DNA of 50,615 bases from Lachnospiraceae bacterium (lineage in GTDB: Bacteria; Bacillota; Clostridia; Lachnospirales; Lachnospiraceae), in assembly GCA_017467805.1 (NCBI GenBank), contig JAFUKJ010000089.1, positions 1 to 50,615 on the forward strand, given 5' to 3'. This document shows, piece by piece, positions 25,052 through 33,367 of this stretch. A program made the position numbers and the translations under genes. How positions within the stretch are numbered: the first letter of the stretch is position 1; every line of letters begins with the position of its first letter. The notes under the pieces are model-generated. The model was not told where the DNA came from, did no database searches, and worked only from the letters and a program-made list of their open reading frames with translations.

Positions 25052-25987
25052 TTGAGTAAAGTAAAGACAAAGAAAATGACCCTTGTTCAGAAGCGTATGA
25101 GAAGTGGATATATGTTTATCCTGCCTTGGCTGTTCGGATTCCTTGTATTCTATGTCCGCTCATTGATTATGACGGTTCAGTTCTCCTTCTCGGAGCTTAC
25201 AATGGACCCGAATGTAGGCGGCTATGCATTGGAATCAGTTGGATTTGATAATTTTATTTATGCTTTTAGAGCACATGCAACTTTTAAACAGGTATTAACA
25301 ACTTCCATTGGAAACATGCTGGTAGATGTACCGTTGATTACCTTCTTCAGCTTATTCATGGCAATGTTGTTAAATAAGAAATTCCCAGGAAGATTCCTTG
25401 TTCGAGCAATTTTCTTCCTGCCGATTATCTTCAACTCCAGTGCGATTCAGTCGGCGATGGAGTTATCAGAGGCAATGATGTCAGGTGGTATTTCTACTAT
25501 GTCATCTGAGCTTTCAAGCGGCGCAGGAACGGGAGCAGGCGCGGTAGTCAGCATTGATTACTTCGTGGATTTGTTCATGGATTTGGGATTACCGATGGCA
25601 TTACTTGATTATGTAATGGCAGCGGTGCAGAGAATTAACGATATTATCTCTGCTTCGGGAGTACAGATTATTATCTTCATAGCAGCATTACAGTCAATCC
25701 CAGGTTCCCTTTACGAGGTAGCTAAGATTGAGGGTGCTACAGGCTATGAGACCTTCTGGAAGATTACCTTCCCAATGGTAATGCCACACATTATTACGAA
25801 CGTGGTATACACTATCGTAGACAGCTTTACAGAGAGTGAGGTTGTTACACTTGCATATAATACAGCATTTAAGCAGTTCAATTATGGATTGAGTTCAGTA
25901 TTCAGTTTGGTTAGTACGATTATCACCTGCGTAATTCTCGTTGTGGTGGTTGGCTTTATCCAGAAGAGAACATTCTACTATAACTAA
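25052..25987 (+). CDS. ABC sugar permease, MalF type, with extended periplasmic-side loop
   Basis: The TTG start follows GGAGGG and directly abuts the DUF5696 stop. The 311-residue protein has six helices and an EAA loop (EVAKIEGATGYETFWKITFP). Between helices it carries an insertion of roughly 60 residues rich in Ser, Gly and Met (about residues 135-200), longer than in typical family members. It is the first half of a second permease pair, separate in sequence from the pair at 18458-20306. Its partner follows after a 93-base gap holding two hairpins. Confidence 0.9.
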   Translation: MSKVKTKKMTLVQKRMRSGYMFILPWLFGFLVFYVRSLIMTVQFSFSELTMDPNVGGYALESVGFDNFIYAFRAHATFKQVLTTSIGNMLVDVPLITFFSLFMAMLLNKKFPGRFLVRAIFFLPIIFNSSAIQSAMELSEAMMSGGISTMSSELSSGAGTGAGAVVSIDYFVDLFMDLGLPMALLDYVMAAVQRINDIISASGVQIIIFIAALQSIPGSLYEVAKIEGATGYETFWKITFPMVMPHIITNVVYTIVDSFTESEVVTLAYNTAFKQFNYGLSSVFSLVSTIITCVILVVVVGFIQKRTFYYN

Positions 25988-25992
25988 GAGCA

Positions 25993-26053
25993 ATGAAAAA
26001 AATCCTTAAACCGAAGATTTTTTTCATGGAAATTTGTGCAAAGCACAAATTTC
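25993..26053 (+). ncRNA. Two-hairpin intergenic RNA-like element, copy 1
   Basis: Hairpin one: 12-bp stem ATGAAAAAAATC (25993-26004)/GATTTTTTTCAT (26016-26027) with 11-base loop CTTAAACCGAA. Hairpin two, one base later: 11-bp stem GAAATTTGTGC (26029-26039)/GCACAAATTTC (26043-26053) with an AAA loop. It lies between two cotranscribed permease genes and shows loop similarity and stem covariation with the element at 31543-31609. The role may be RNA stability or processing within the operon. Confidence 0.6.
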
Positions 26054-26080
26054 GAGTATTAATAAAAAGGAGGGGTTTTA

Positions 26081-27055
26081 ATGAATCAATATATCGAAAG
26101 TTTTAAGGCCACTCTTAGGGATAGTGACCAGCGTAAGGGATTATTCAATGATGTGAAGAACCTTGCGGTAAATATCGTAAGATTTGCCATTATCGTTGGT
26201 GTGTGTTATGTGATATTATCGCCGATTATCGGTATCTTCGTGAATTCGATTTCATCAGACAGAGATGCTTATAATCCAATGGTATATATTCTTCCACACA
26301 ATCCGACCTTGGAAAGATATCAGTTGGTATGGGAGAGAATTGAGTATCTTCCTACCATGGCGAAGGATTTGCTTTATACAGTATCTCTTATGGCGATTCA
26401 AATTCTGGTTTGCTCCATGGTAGGCTATGGATTTGCAAGATTTGAGTTTCCATTTAAGAAGTTATTATTTGGATGTGTTGTAGTGATGATTGTTATTCCT
26501 TCACACACTATCATGCTTCCAATTTACATGACCTTTAAAGACTTTGACCCATTAGGACTTTGTACTTTGATATTTGGCGATTCGCTTAATCTCATGGGTA
26601 GTCCGATACCGATGTACATTATGACAGTTTTTGGATGTGGATTGAGGTCAGGACTTTATATTTATATTTTTAATCAGTTCTTCAGAGGACTTCCAAAGGA
26701 AATCGAGGAAGCGGCTTTGGTGGACGGATGTGGAACATGGTATACATACTTCCGCATCATGTTAGTAAACGCTATGCCTTCTGTCATTACAGTAGCGGTA
26801 TTCTCACTGGTATGGCAGTTCAATGATACTTTCTATGCAAAGCTGTTCTTAATCAGCGAAGACATAGTAATCAGTAATAAGATTTCGTCTTTACAGGCGA
26901 CAATCGCAAATACAGACCAGATTCTGGACACAACCATTCAGGAGTTGTATCTGGATGCAGGTATCATGCTTGTCGTATTGCCGATTGTATTGATTTACAT
27001 TTTATTACAGAGACACTTCATTGAGGGTGTAGAACGTAGCGGTATTGTAGGGTAA
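26081..27055 (+). CDS. ABC sugar permease, MalG type
   Basis: The ATG follows AAGGAGGGG. The 324-residue protein has six helices and an EAA loop (EEAALVDGCGTWYTYFRIML). It completes the second permease pair with the gene at 25052. The downstream genes encode a repeat-containing lipoprotein and a lipid-anchored solute-binding protein, which probably belong to this importer. No ATPase gene is linked. Confidence 0.9.
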   Translation: MNQYIESFKATLRDSDQRKGLFNDVKNLAVNIVRFAIIVGVCYVILSPIIGIFVNSISSDRDAYNPMVYILPHNPTLERYQLVWERIEYLPTMAKDLLYTVSLMAIQILVCSMVGYGFARFEFPFKKLLFGCVVVMIVIPSHTIMLPIYMTFKDFDPLGLCTLIFGDSLNLMGSPIPMYIMTVFGCGLRSGLYIYIFNQFFRGLPKEIEEAALVDGCGTWYTYFRIMLVNAMPSVITVAVFSLVWQFNDTFYAKLFLISEDIVISNKISSLQATIANTDQILDTTIQELYLDAGIMLVVLPIVLIYILLQRHFIEGVERSGIVG

Positions 27056-27091
27056 TAAAATTTTAAACAAAGTATAAGGAGGAAGAAAAAG

Positions 27092-28978
27092 TTGAAAGGA
27101 AAGAAATTCTTAGCAAGCGTTCTTACGGGAACAATGGTGCTGTCATTGACAGCGTGCGGTGGCACAGAACAGACATCCACAACAACGGAAGACACTACAG
27201 TAAAGGAAACTGTAGAGCAGCAGGCAGAAACACCTGCAACAACAGAAGCAGAAGTGAAAGAGGAAGTGAAGGAAGAGGTAGCAGAGGTAGTACCAGCCAG
27301 CATCGATTTCGAAGATGGCAATATGGGCTTCGTGTCTCTTTACACACAGCCAGCCAATGCAGATAATTCAGAATTATCAATTGTTGACCACAACGGCAGC
27401 AAGGCTCTTTATATTAAGAACATTGATGCAAAGGTACCTTATGTAGCATTTGATATTTCAAGCATGCTTGGTGCAAAGGTTGCAGATGTAGCAAAGATTG
27501 AAATGACAATTACAACTGAATATCCAACAGGTAAGTTCAGCTCATGTTCAGGAAATATCGTTTCATGGTATGGTGCTGACTTAACAGAAGCAAAGGATGC
27601 ATGGGCAGTATACATGGAGAAGAAGAATCCTAACAAGGCAATCGCCGAGATTGAGGATGCAGAGAAGTTTGTAGCAGATGCAGGAAACATCATTATGCTT
27701 ACAATTGATACAGATAATGGTGTAGCAGATGGCAACGGAAATGTAAGTCTTTATGTAGATGATATTCGTTTCTTAGATGCTTCAGGTAATTTAATTGATG
27801 CTGATTCTTCAGTTGCATTCGTAGCTCCTGACGGATTTGAAAGCTCAGGTAAGGATTTATCTAACCTTGCAGTTGTTAACGGCGGTGTTGCTGTAGAAGG
27901 CTTTGAGGTGAAGGCAGATGCATGGGCTCAGGCAGGTGTTGATTTACCTCAGGAAGTTCTTGATGCATTAGTACCTGGATCAGTAATCGAAATCGAGTAC
28001 AAGAGTGAATCAGGTAACATGTGGGTTGTAATGCCTGGCGCACAGGTTGGTTGGACACGAGTAGGTGACGGTAACAACGGTAAGGCATACATCAACGGTT
28101 CAGGAAATATCGCACAGATTACATATGAGCAGATTGCTCAGTTCTGCGGCGAGGATAAGTCTACATGGGGAACAACCTTACAGTGTGAGTCTGACTCAGC
28201 TTGGGAAGTATATAGTGTAACAATTGGTCAGAAGAGTCCTGTTATTACATGCTCCAATGCAGTAGAGGTTCCTGACTTTGCAAAGAAGGCAGATGGCTGG
28301 GTACAGGATGGTGTTGAGATGCCTCAGGAAGTAATTGATGCATTAGTACCAGGTTCAGTTCTTGAGATTGATTATACAAGTGAGTCAGGAAATATGTGGA
28401 TTGTAATGCCATGGGCAACAGCAGGCTGGATGAGAGTCGGCGATGGCAACAATGGTAAGTCTGTATGCTACAACGGCAAGTGCTATGTAACCTATGAGCA
28501 GATTGCAGAGTTCTGTGGTGAAGATAAGTCAACATGGGGAGCAATGCTTCAGTGTGAATCAGATTCCGCTTGGGAAGTATACGGAGTAAGAGTTGGTACA
28601 TATGGCGAGATGCAGATGGTAAGCGGTGCTACAGATATCGAAGGCTTTGCAAAGAAGGCAGATGGCTGGGCACAGGATGGTGTTGAGCTTACACCTGAGC
28701 AGCAGGCATTATTAGTACCAGGTTCTGTTATTACAGTTAAGTATACAAGTGAAACAGGCAATATGTGGATTGTAATGCCATGGGCAACAGCAGGCTGGAT
28801 GAGAGTCGGTGATGGTAACAACGGTAAGGCAGCTTGCAGCAACGGTGTATGCCAGGTAACCTATGAGCAGATTGCAGAGTTCTGTGGTGAAGATCCAAGT
28901 ACATGGGGCGCAATGCTTCAGTGTGAGTCTGACTCAGCTTGGGAAGTATACAGTGTTTCAATTGGAACAGCAAACTAA
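27092..28978 (+). CDS. Surface lipoprotein with three repeated beta modules
   Basis: The TTG start follows AAGGAGG. The 628-residue product has a lipobox LTAC, a Thr/Glu-rich linker, and a beta domain (about 68-245) ending in a VSLYVDDIRFLD strand typical of carbohydrate-binding jelly rolls. Three modules follow at about 270-385, 393-508 and 515-628. Each has the core ESGNMWVVMP or a close variant, then GW-x-RVGDGNNGK, TYEQIAEFCGED, STWG and LQCESDSAWEVY. Modules two and three are nearly identical over long DNA stretches at a 369-base offset, indicating recent duplication. The tryptophan-rich repeat suggests a glycan-binding array. I do not recognise the module as a named CBM family. Confidence 0.75.
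   Translation: MKGKKFLASVLTGTMVLSLTACGGTEQTSTTTEDTTVKETVEQQAETPATTEAEVKEEVKEEVAEVVPASIDFEDGNMGFVSLYTQPANADNSELSIVDHNGSKALYIKNIDAKVPYVAFDISSMLGAKVADVAKIEMTITTEYPTGKFSSCSGNIVSWYGADLTEAKDAWAVYMEKKNPNKAIAEIEDAEKFVADAGNIIMLTIDTDNGVADGNGNVSLYVDDIRFLDASGNLIDADSSVAFVAPDGFESSGKDLSNLAVVNGGVAVEGFEVKADAWAQAGVDLPQEVLDALVPGSVIEIEYKSESGNMWVVMPGAQVGWTRVGDGNNGKAYINGSGNIAQITYEQIAQFCGEDKSTWGTTLQCESDSAWEVYSVTIGQKSPVITCSNAVEVPDFAKKADGWVQDGVEMPQEVIDALVPGSVLEIDYTSESGNMWIVMPWATAGWMRVGDGNNGKSVCYNGKCYVTYEQIAEFCGEDKSTWGAMLQCESDSAWEVYGVRVGTYGEMQMVSGATDIEGFAKKADGWAQDGVELTPEQQALLVPGSVITVKYTSETGNMWIVMPWATAGWMRVGDGNNGKAACSNGVCQVTYEQIAEFCGEDPSTWGAMLQCESDSAWEVYSVSIGTAN
28280..28975 (+). repeat. In-frame duplicated modules (about 369-bp period) in lipoprotein gene
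   Basis: Matching stretches such as GCAAAGAAGGCAGATGGCTG occur at 28280 and 28649, 369 bases (123 codons) apart, and the segment coding for the MPWATAGWMRVGDGNNGK core is nearly identical in both copies. A more diverged first copy lies upstream from about 27900. Confidence 0.85.
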
Positions 28979-29004
28979 TTTGTATAAATTGGAGGGAATA
29001 GAAG

Positions 29005-30495
29005 ATGATTAATAAGAGAAAAGCAATCGCACTCGGACTGGCAACAGTTATGACAGCATCCGTTGTTGGATGTGGCAGCAGTGACACAACAACAAGCACA
29101 GATACAGCTACAACAGATACAACTAAGACAGAGCAGAGCACAACTGCTGATAAGGCAGATACAAGCACAGATACAAGTACAGATACAAGTGCTTCTGACG
29201 AGATGAGAACACTTACAATTGGTTCTTGGTGGACACAGTACTATGACAGCTCACATGAAGCAGTAGAAGATGATCCTTCTTACTCTGGTCTTGATGTAGC
29301 ACATCTTAAGTTTGATAATGTTGCAAAGATTGAGGAGAAGTATAATTGTGAGTTCTATTGGCAGAACCTTACATATGCAGGAACAATGGAGTCAATCAAC
29401 AACTCTATTTTAGCTGGAGACCCAGACTGTGATATCTACTTAGTAGAGCTTTCATTCGGTATCCCAGCTGCATTAAACGGTCTTGCAACAGACTTAAAGA
29501 CAGTTTTACCTGCAGATGATGATCTTTTCACAACACAGCAGAATATCAAGTATCTTGACCTTGGCGACGGCAAGGCTTGCATCCTTAAGAGAGTAGAGGC
29601 TGCTTCAACAGTAGAGGCAACATATCCATTAGCATTCAACAAGCAGATGTTAGAGGATAACAACTTAGAGGATCCAAGAGAGCTTTATGCAAGAGGCGAG
29701 TGGACATGGGATAAGTTCATCGAGTACTGCCAGAAGTTAACACAGGATACAGACGGTGACGGACAGATTGATCAGTACGGCTACTGCGGATTCATTTCTG
29801 AGACATTTGAGCAGTTAATGATGAGTAACGGCGGTAACGTAGCTTCAGGTACTAAGGAAGAGCTTTCTTCTACAGAGACAGGTGAAGCATTACAGATGAT
29901 TTCTGATATGTATAACACATACAATGTTTGCTATCCATATGACTTCGAGAGTGGAGATGACTCTACAACAATGAGAGGTCAGTATCGTGAGGGTAACATC
30001 GGCTTCTTCCCATGTGCAGCATGGATTGCAGGTGACAAGGCTGACTACGATTACAACGGTGCAAACGGAACAACATTATCATTTGATACAGTATACGTTC
30101 AGTGGCCTGTAGGACCTTCAGGTAACCAGGAGACAAACGCTGGTAAGGTATCAGCTGGTGAGTTCTATATCATTCCAGCAGGTGTAGAAGACCCTAAGAC
30201 AGTTTACAACGTATTATATGATATGTGGAACTGGTATGATGGCGATACATCTATCCGTGATGATGAAGAGACATTGTTCTGGTGGTATGCAGTTACTGCT
30301 AAGGATGAGCAGCTTCAGAATGAGAACTTCGACGTTATGTTTGATGTAGGAAGCAGAGAGACATTCGAGCTTTGGAACAGCTTAGGTATCAGCTATGACT
30401 TCTCTGGATTAATCAAGGGTGAGGTTACAGCAGCTCAGTTCCAGGAGACATACAAGAATCAGATTCAGGATGCACTTGATGCATACTTTGGATAA
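29005..30495 (+). CDS. Sugar ABC transporter solute-binding lipoprotein
   Basis: This 496-residue protein has a lipoprotein signal (VVGC), a long Thr/Ser/Asp linker to about residue 65, and a family 1 solute-binding fold. Landmarks are TLTIGSWWTQYYDSS, a WTWDKFIEYCQKLTQDTDGDGQIDQYG segment (aromatic and Asp-rich loop seen in many sugar-binding proteins), and FFPCAAWIAGD. It should capture oligosaccharides and deliver them to the permease pair at 25052-27055. A GGAGGG site precedes the ATG. The GH130 gene follows after 22 bases. Substrate is inferred as manno-oligosaccharides from the neighbours. Confidence 0.9.
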   Translation: MINKRKAIALGLATVMTASVVGCGSSDTTTSTDTATTDTTKTEQSTTADKADTSTDTSTDTSASDEMRTLTIGSWWTQYYDSSHEAVEDDPSYSGLDVAHLKFDNVAKIEEKYNCEFYWQNLTYAGTMESINNSILAGDPDCDIYLVELSFGIPAALNGLATDLKTVLPADDDLFTTQQNIKYLDLGDGKACILKRVEAASTVEATYPLAFNKQMLEDNNLEDPRELYARGEWTWDKFIEYCQKLTQDTDGDGQIDQYGYCGFISETFEQLMMSNGGNVASGTKEELSSTETGEALQMISDMYNTYNVCYPYDFESGDDSTTMRGQYREGNIGFFPCAAWIAGDKADYDYNGANGTTLSFDTVYVQWPVGPSGNQETNAGKVSAGEFYIIPAGVEDPKTVYNVLYDMWNWYDGDTSIRDDEETLFWWYAVTAKDEQLQNENFDVMFDVGSRETFELWNSLGISYDFSGLIKGEVTAAQFQETYKNQIQDALDAYFG

Positions 30496-30517
30496 GAAAG
30501 GCTAGGTTTTTTTAGTA

Positions 30518-31540
30518 ATGAGTGATATTAAGATGATAGCTCCGCCACTTAAGAATGTACCGTGGCAGGAGAAGCCAGAAGGCTTAAAGGATGCACCTGT
30601 ATGGAGATATACAGAGAACCCGATTATCGGACGTAATCCTGTAAAGGGTGTTGCAAGAATCTTCAATAGTGCAGTAATGCCTTACGAGGATGAATTTATC
30701 GGCGTATTCCGTGGAGAGCAGACAAATGGTATTCCATATATTTATATGGGAAGAAGTAAGGATGCGATTCATTGGGATTTCGATGAGAATAAGATTCCTT
30801 TTGTAGACGAGAATGGTGAGCCATTTATGCCTGTATATGCATATGACCCACGTCTTGTTAAGGTAGAGGACACCTATTATATTATCTGGTGTGGAGACTT
30901 CTATGGTGCGGCAATCGGAATGGCTAAGACAAAGGACTTTAAGACCTTTACAAGAATTGAGAATCCATTCCTTCCATTCAATAGAAATGCAGTTCTCTTC
31001 CCTAGAAAGATTAACGGCAACTTTATGATGCTTTCAAGACCTTCAGACAGCGGACATACACCATTTGGTGATATTTTCGTTAGTGAGAGTCCTGACCTTA
31101 CATACTGGGGCAAGCACAGACATGTGATGGGCCGCGGTAGTGAGTGGTGGGAGTCAGTGAAGATTGGCGGCGGCGCAGCACCTATCGAGACAAGCGAGGG
31201 CTGGCTGTTGTTCTACCATGGTGTAAGCGGAACTTGTAACGGATTCGTATACAGCATTGGTGGTGCAATTCTTGACTTAGAGAATCCATCTATCGTGAAG
31301 TATCGTTGCGAGAACTTCCTTTTAACACCAGAAGAGTGGTATGAGGAGAGAGGTTTCGTGCCTAACGTAGTATTCCCATGCGCAACATTGCATGATCCTG
31401 AGAGTGGAAAGATTGCAATTTACTATGGCGCAGCAGACAGCTATGTTGGTCTTGCATTTACAAAGTTCGATGAAATCGTTGATTATATCAAGGAGCATAG
31501 CGTTGTAACAACTTCTGATACAGAGATTGGACGTCGCTAA
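30518..31540 (+). CDS. GH130 beta-mannoside phosphorylase
   Basis: The 340-residue cytoplasmic enzyme has the five-bladed propeller sequence pattern of GH130: NPIIGRNPVKGVARIFNSAV near the start, FRGEQTNGIPYIYMGRSKDAIHW, the catalytic-acid motif YDPRLVK (D110), NAVLFPRKINGNFMMLSRPSD, and WLLFYHGV. The family cleaves beta-mannosides with phosphate, releasing mannose 1-phosphate. The length is closer to subfamily 2 enzymes acting on manno-oligosaccharides than to the longer mannosylglucose phosphorylases, but subfamily needs a tree. No signal peptide. It ends the catabolic gene series before the regulator. Confidence 0.9.
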   Translation: MSDIKMIAPPLKNVPWQEKPEGLKDAPVWRYTENPIIGRNPVKGVARIFNSAVMPYEDEFIGVFRGEQTNGIPYIYMGRSKDAIHWDFDENKIPFVDENGEPFMPVYAYDPRLVKVEDTYYIIWCGDFYGAAIGMAKTKDFKTFTRIENPFLPFNRNAVLFPRKINGNFMMLSRPSDSGHTPFGDIFVSESPDLTYWGKHRHVMGRGSEWWESVKIGGGAAPIETSEGWLLFYHGVSGTCNGFVYSIGGAILDLENPSIVKYRCENFLLTPEEWYEERGFVPNVVFPCATLHDPESGKIAIYYGAADSYVGLAFTKFDEIVDYIKEHSVVTTSDTEIGRR

Positions 31541-31542
31541 CA

Positions 31543-31609
31543 GCACACAAAATCCATATACGGAAGATTTTGTGTGCACAAATATCGTTGACTTCGTAAA
31601 CGATATTTG
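31543..31609 (+). ncRNA. Two-hairpin intergenic RNA-like element, copy 2
   Basis: Hairpin one: perfect 12-bp stem GCACACAAAATC (31543-31554)/GATTTTGTGTGC (31566-31577) with 11-base loop CATATACGGAA. Hairpin two: 11-bp stem CAAATATCGTT (31579-31589)/AACGATATTTG (31599-31609). Architecture, stem lengths and loop sequence match the element at 25993-26053, while five of twelve stem pairs differ with full compensation. No T-run follows, so it is not a standard terminator. Confidence 0.6.
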
Positions 31610-31651
31610 AGGGGGCTTGGAGAATAAATTCTAGGATAAAAGGGTGTTCGT

Positions 31652-32695
31652 ATGGCTAAGATAAGTAAGACTGTGAAAATGGCTGATATAGCTAAACAAC
31701 TGAATATCAGTACAGTTACCGTGTCGAAAGCGTTATCGGATCAAAAAGGGGTTAGTGAGGATTTAAGAGCTAAGATTAAGCGTATTGCAAAGGATATGGG
31801 ATATCAGTACATACCTAAGGGCAGTGGGAATACTACAGGCTTTAGGGAAGGCGCAAAGAGCTACACTATTGGTATTCTTATTTCCCAGCGGTTTGCGGGC
31901 AGCAGCAAATCTTTCTACTGGAAGCTGTATCAGGAAGTGGCAGAACAGGCGATGCAAAGAAGCTGTTTTACTCTTCTTGAGATTATACAGGATGTCATGG
32001 AGGAGGAGGAACTGTTACCGAGGCTGGTATCGGAGAACAAGGCAGATTGTCTGATTGTTCTTGGAAAGCCTGGTAAGGCATACGCGGATATGCTTGATGA
32101 AGTGATTAAGATTCCAATCGTATTTCTTGATTTCTATGATGCAAAGTGGACAACGGATTCTGTGATATCCAATGGTTATATGGGTGCTTATCTTCTGACA
32201 AAGTATTTGATTGGTAAAGGGCATACGGATATTGGATACGTTGGAACACTTCTGGCAACAGATAGTATTACAGACAGATATCTTGGATATACCAAGGCTT
32301 TACTGGAGCAGGGGCTTACAGCACAGAAGGATTGGCTGATTGAGGACAGAGATATAGAAACTGGGCTGATGAACCCTGATGAGCATATGATTCTTCCAGA
32401 GATTATGCCAAGCGCATTTGTTTGTAATTGTGATATGGTAGCAGGCAGACTTATCAATATGATTCGTGATAAGGGGCTTCGCGTGCCAGAGGATGTTTCG
32501 GTGGTTGGTTTTGACAACTATCTGGATCATGGCTTATGCGATATCGGAATTACCACGTATGAGGTTGATATGACAGAGATGGCAAGACGTGCAGTCAGTA
32601 TTCTTTTAAAGAAGATGGCAGGTACTCTTGACCATGCAGGTATCAGCGTTGTGGAAGGTAAGTTAATAGAGAAAGAAAGCGTAGCGAAAAGATAA
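31652..32695 (+). CDS. LacI-family transcriptional regulator
   Basis: The 347-residue protein has an N-terminal helix-turn-helix (MADIAKQLNISTVTVSKALSDQKGV is its span, residues 10-34) and hinge helix region, then a periplasmic-binding-like sensor domain (TIGILISQRF, ADCLIVLGKP, GHTDIGYVGT, VPEDVSVVGFDNY). It should repress or activate sugar genes in response to a carbohydrate. An AAAGGGTG site lies before the ATG. It follows the GH130 gene in the same direction, so it probably controls the mannan cluster; candidate operators are the inverted repeats before the GH26 gene. A strong terminator ends it. Confidence 0.92.
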   Translation: MAKISKTVKMADIAKQLNISTVTVSKALSDQKGVSEDLRAKIKRIAKDMGYQYIPKGSGNTTGFREGAKSYTIGILISQRFAGSSKSFYWKLYQEVAEQAMQRSCFTLLEIIQDVMEEEELLPRLVSENKADCLIVLGKPGKAYADMLDEVIKIPIVFLDFYDAKWTTDSVISNGYMGAYLLTKYLIGKGHTDIGYVGTLLATDSITDRYLGYTKALLEQGLTAQKDWLIEDRDIETGLMNPDEHMILPEIMPSAFVCNCDMVAGRLINMIRDKGLRVPEDVSVVGFDNYLDHGLCDIGITTYEVDMTEMARRAVSILLKKMAGTLDHAGISVVEGKLIEKESVAKR

Positions 32696-32697
32696 GA

Positions 32698-32741
32698 GCT
32701 TCCGCACTGATGACTTAAGGTTGTTGGTGCGGAAGTTTTTT
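32698..32741 (+). terminator. Rho-independent terminator of the glycan cluster
   Basis: A perfect 9-bp stem CTTCCGCAC (32699-32707)/GTGCGGAAG (32727-32735) is followed by TTTTTTG. It starts right after the LacI-type gene stop. Confidence 0.88.
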
Positions 32742-32819
32742 GCTTGTGGCGGGATTGTATGGTTGGCTGTACATATGTGAGGCGCTTCAAAGGCTTAAAT
32801 ATATGGTGGCATAGATATG

Positions 32820-33154
32820 TGGTGGTACAGGAAGAAAAAATAAGCTGTGGTACATCAAAATGGAGAACAAAGCAGTGAAAAAGGCGTACAGGAAGAGGAA
32901 ATGAGTTGGGCAGAGGAAGGAGACGAGGTACAGAAGAAAAAAATAATGTATAGTACCTCGGATAAGCTGAAATTCAGGCTGTTTTAGCATTGGTTGAGGT
33001 ACAGAGGTATTAAAGGAAGCAATGAGATATCGGATTTTGGCAAAATCGAGGTCTGAGAACGAAAAATATCTACTAGTACCTCGAAGGATACAAAATCTTG
33101 CTGTTTTTATATGAATTTGATATCTGAAAAGAGATTTTGTTATGTGGTACCTCG
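32820..33154. repeat. Non-coding region with dispersed GGTAC/GTACC repeats and two 37-base inverted-repeat units
   Basis: The 32742-33367 gap shows no credible gene. Two 37-base units, 32924-32960 and 33047-33083, begin CGAGGT, have an A-rich middle and end GTACCTCG, so each can fold back. They match at about 24 of 37 positions and are 123 bases apart. Partial copies occur at 32820-32855 (GGTACAGGAAGAAAAAATAA), 32996-33004 (GAGGTACAG) and 33146-33154 (GGTACCTCG). The downstream flanks of the units also share CTGTTTT. It is too degenerate for CRISPR. Confidence 0.6.
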
Positions 33155-33367
33155 CATGTATGAGAGGATTAAGAATTGCCACTATTTATAAACAAGGGAA
33201 ATAATATGTCAAGAAGTTTTTTGGCTAAAAAAGACCTATTTTTTACATTAACTTCACGAGTTTTTACATTTGGGTTGAATTATAGATATAAAAGTAATAT
33301 ATTACAACTACTTCGAAGTAAGAAATTCTAATCCAGAAACTAGGATTTTAAAAAATATATAGAGGTG

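Noticed and set aside
12154-32695. An ABC transporter ATPase for the two importers
   Set aside because: No protein with Walker A plus ABC signature is encoded in this region; the only Walker A proteins in the window are PilT and PilB.
32820-33154. Possible CRISPR array in the repeat-rich gap
   Set aside because: Only two full 37-base units with about 24 matching positions, irregular spacing, and no cas genes in the window.
32787-33182. Minus-strand open frame of 131 residues with hydrophobic product
   Set aside because: Its RGT-type sequence echoes come from the underlying DNA repeats; no convincing ribosome binding site and no recognised domain.
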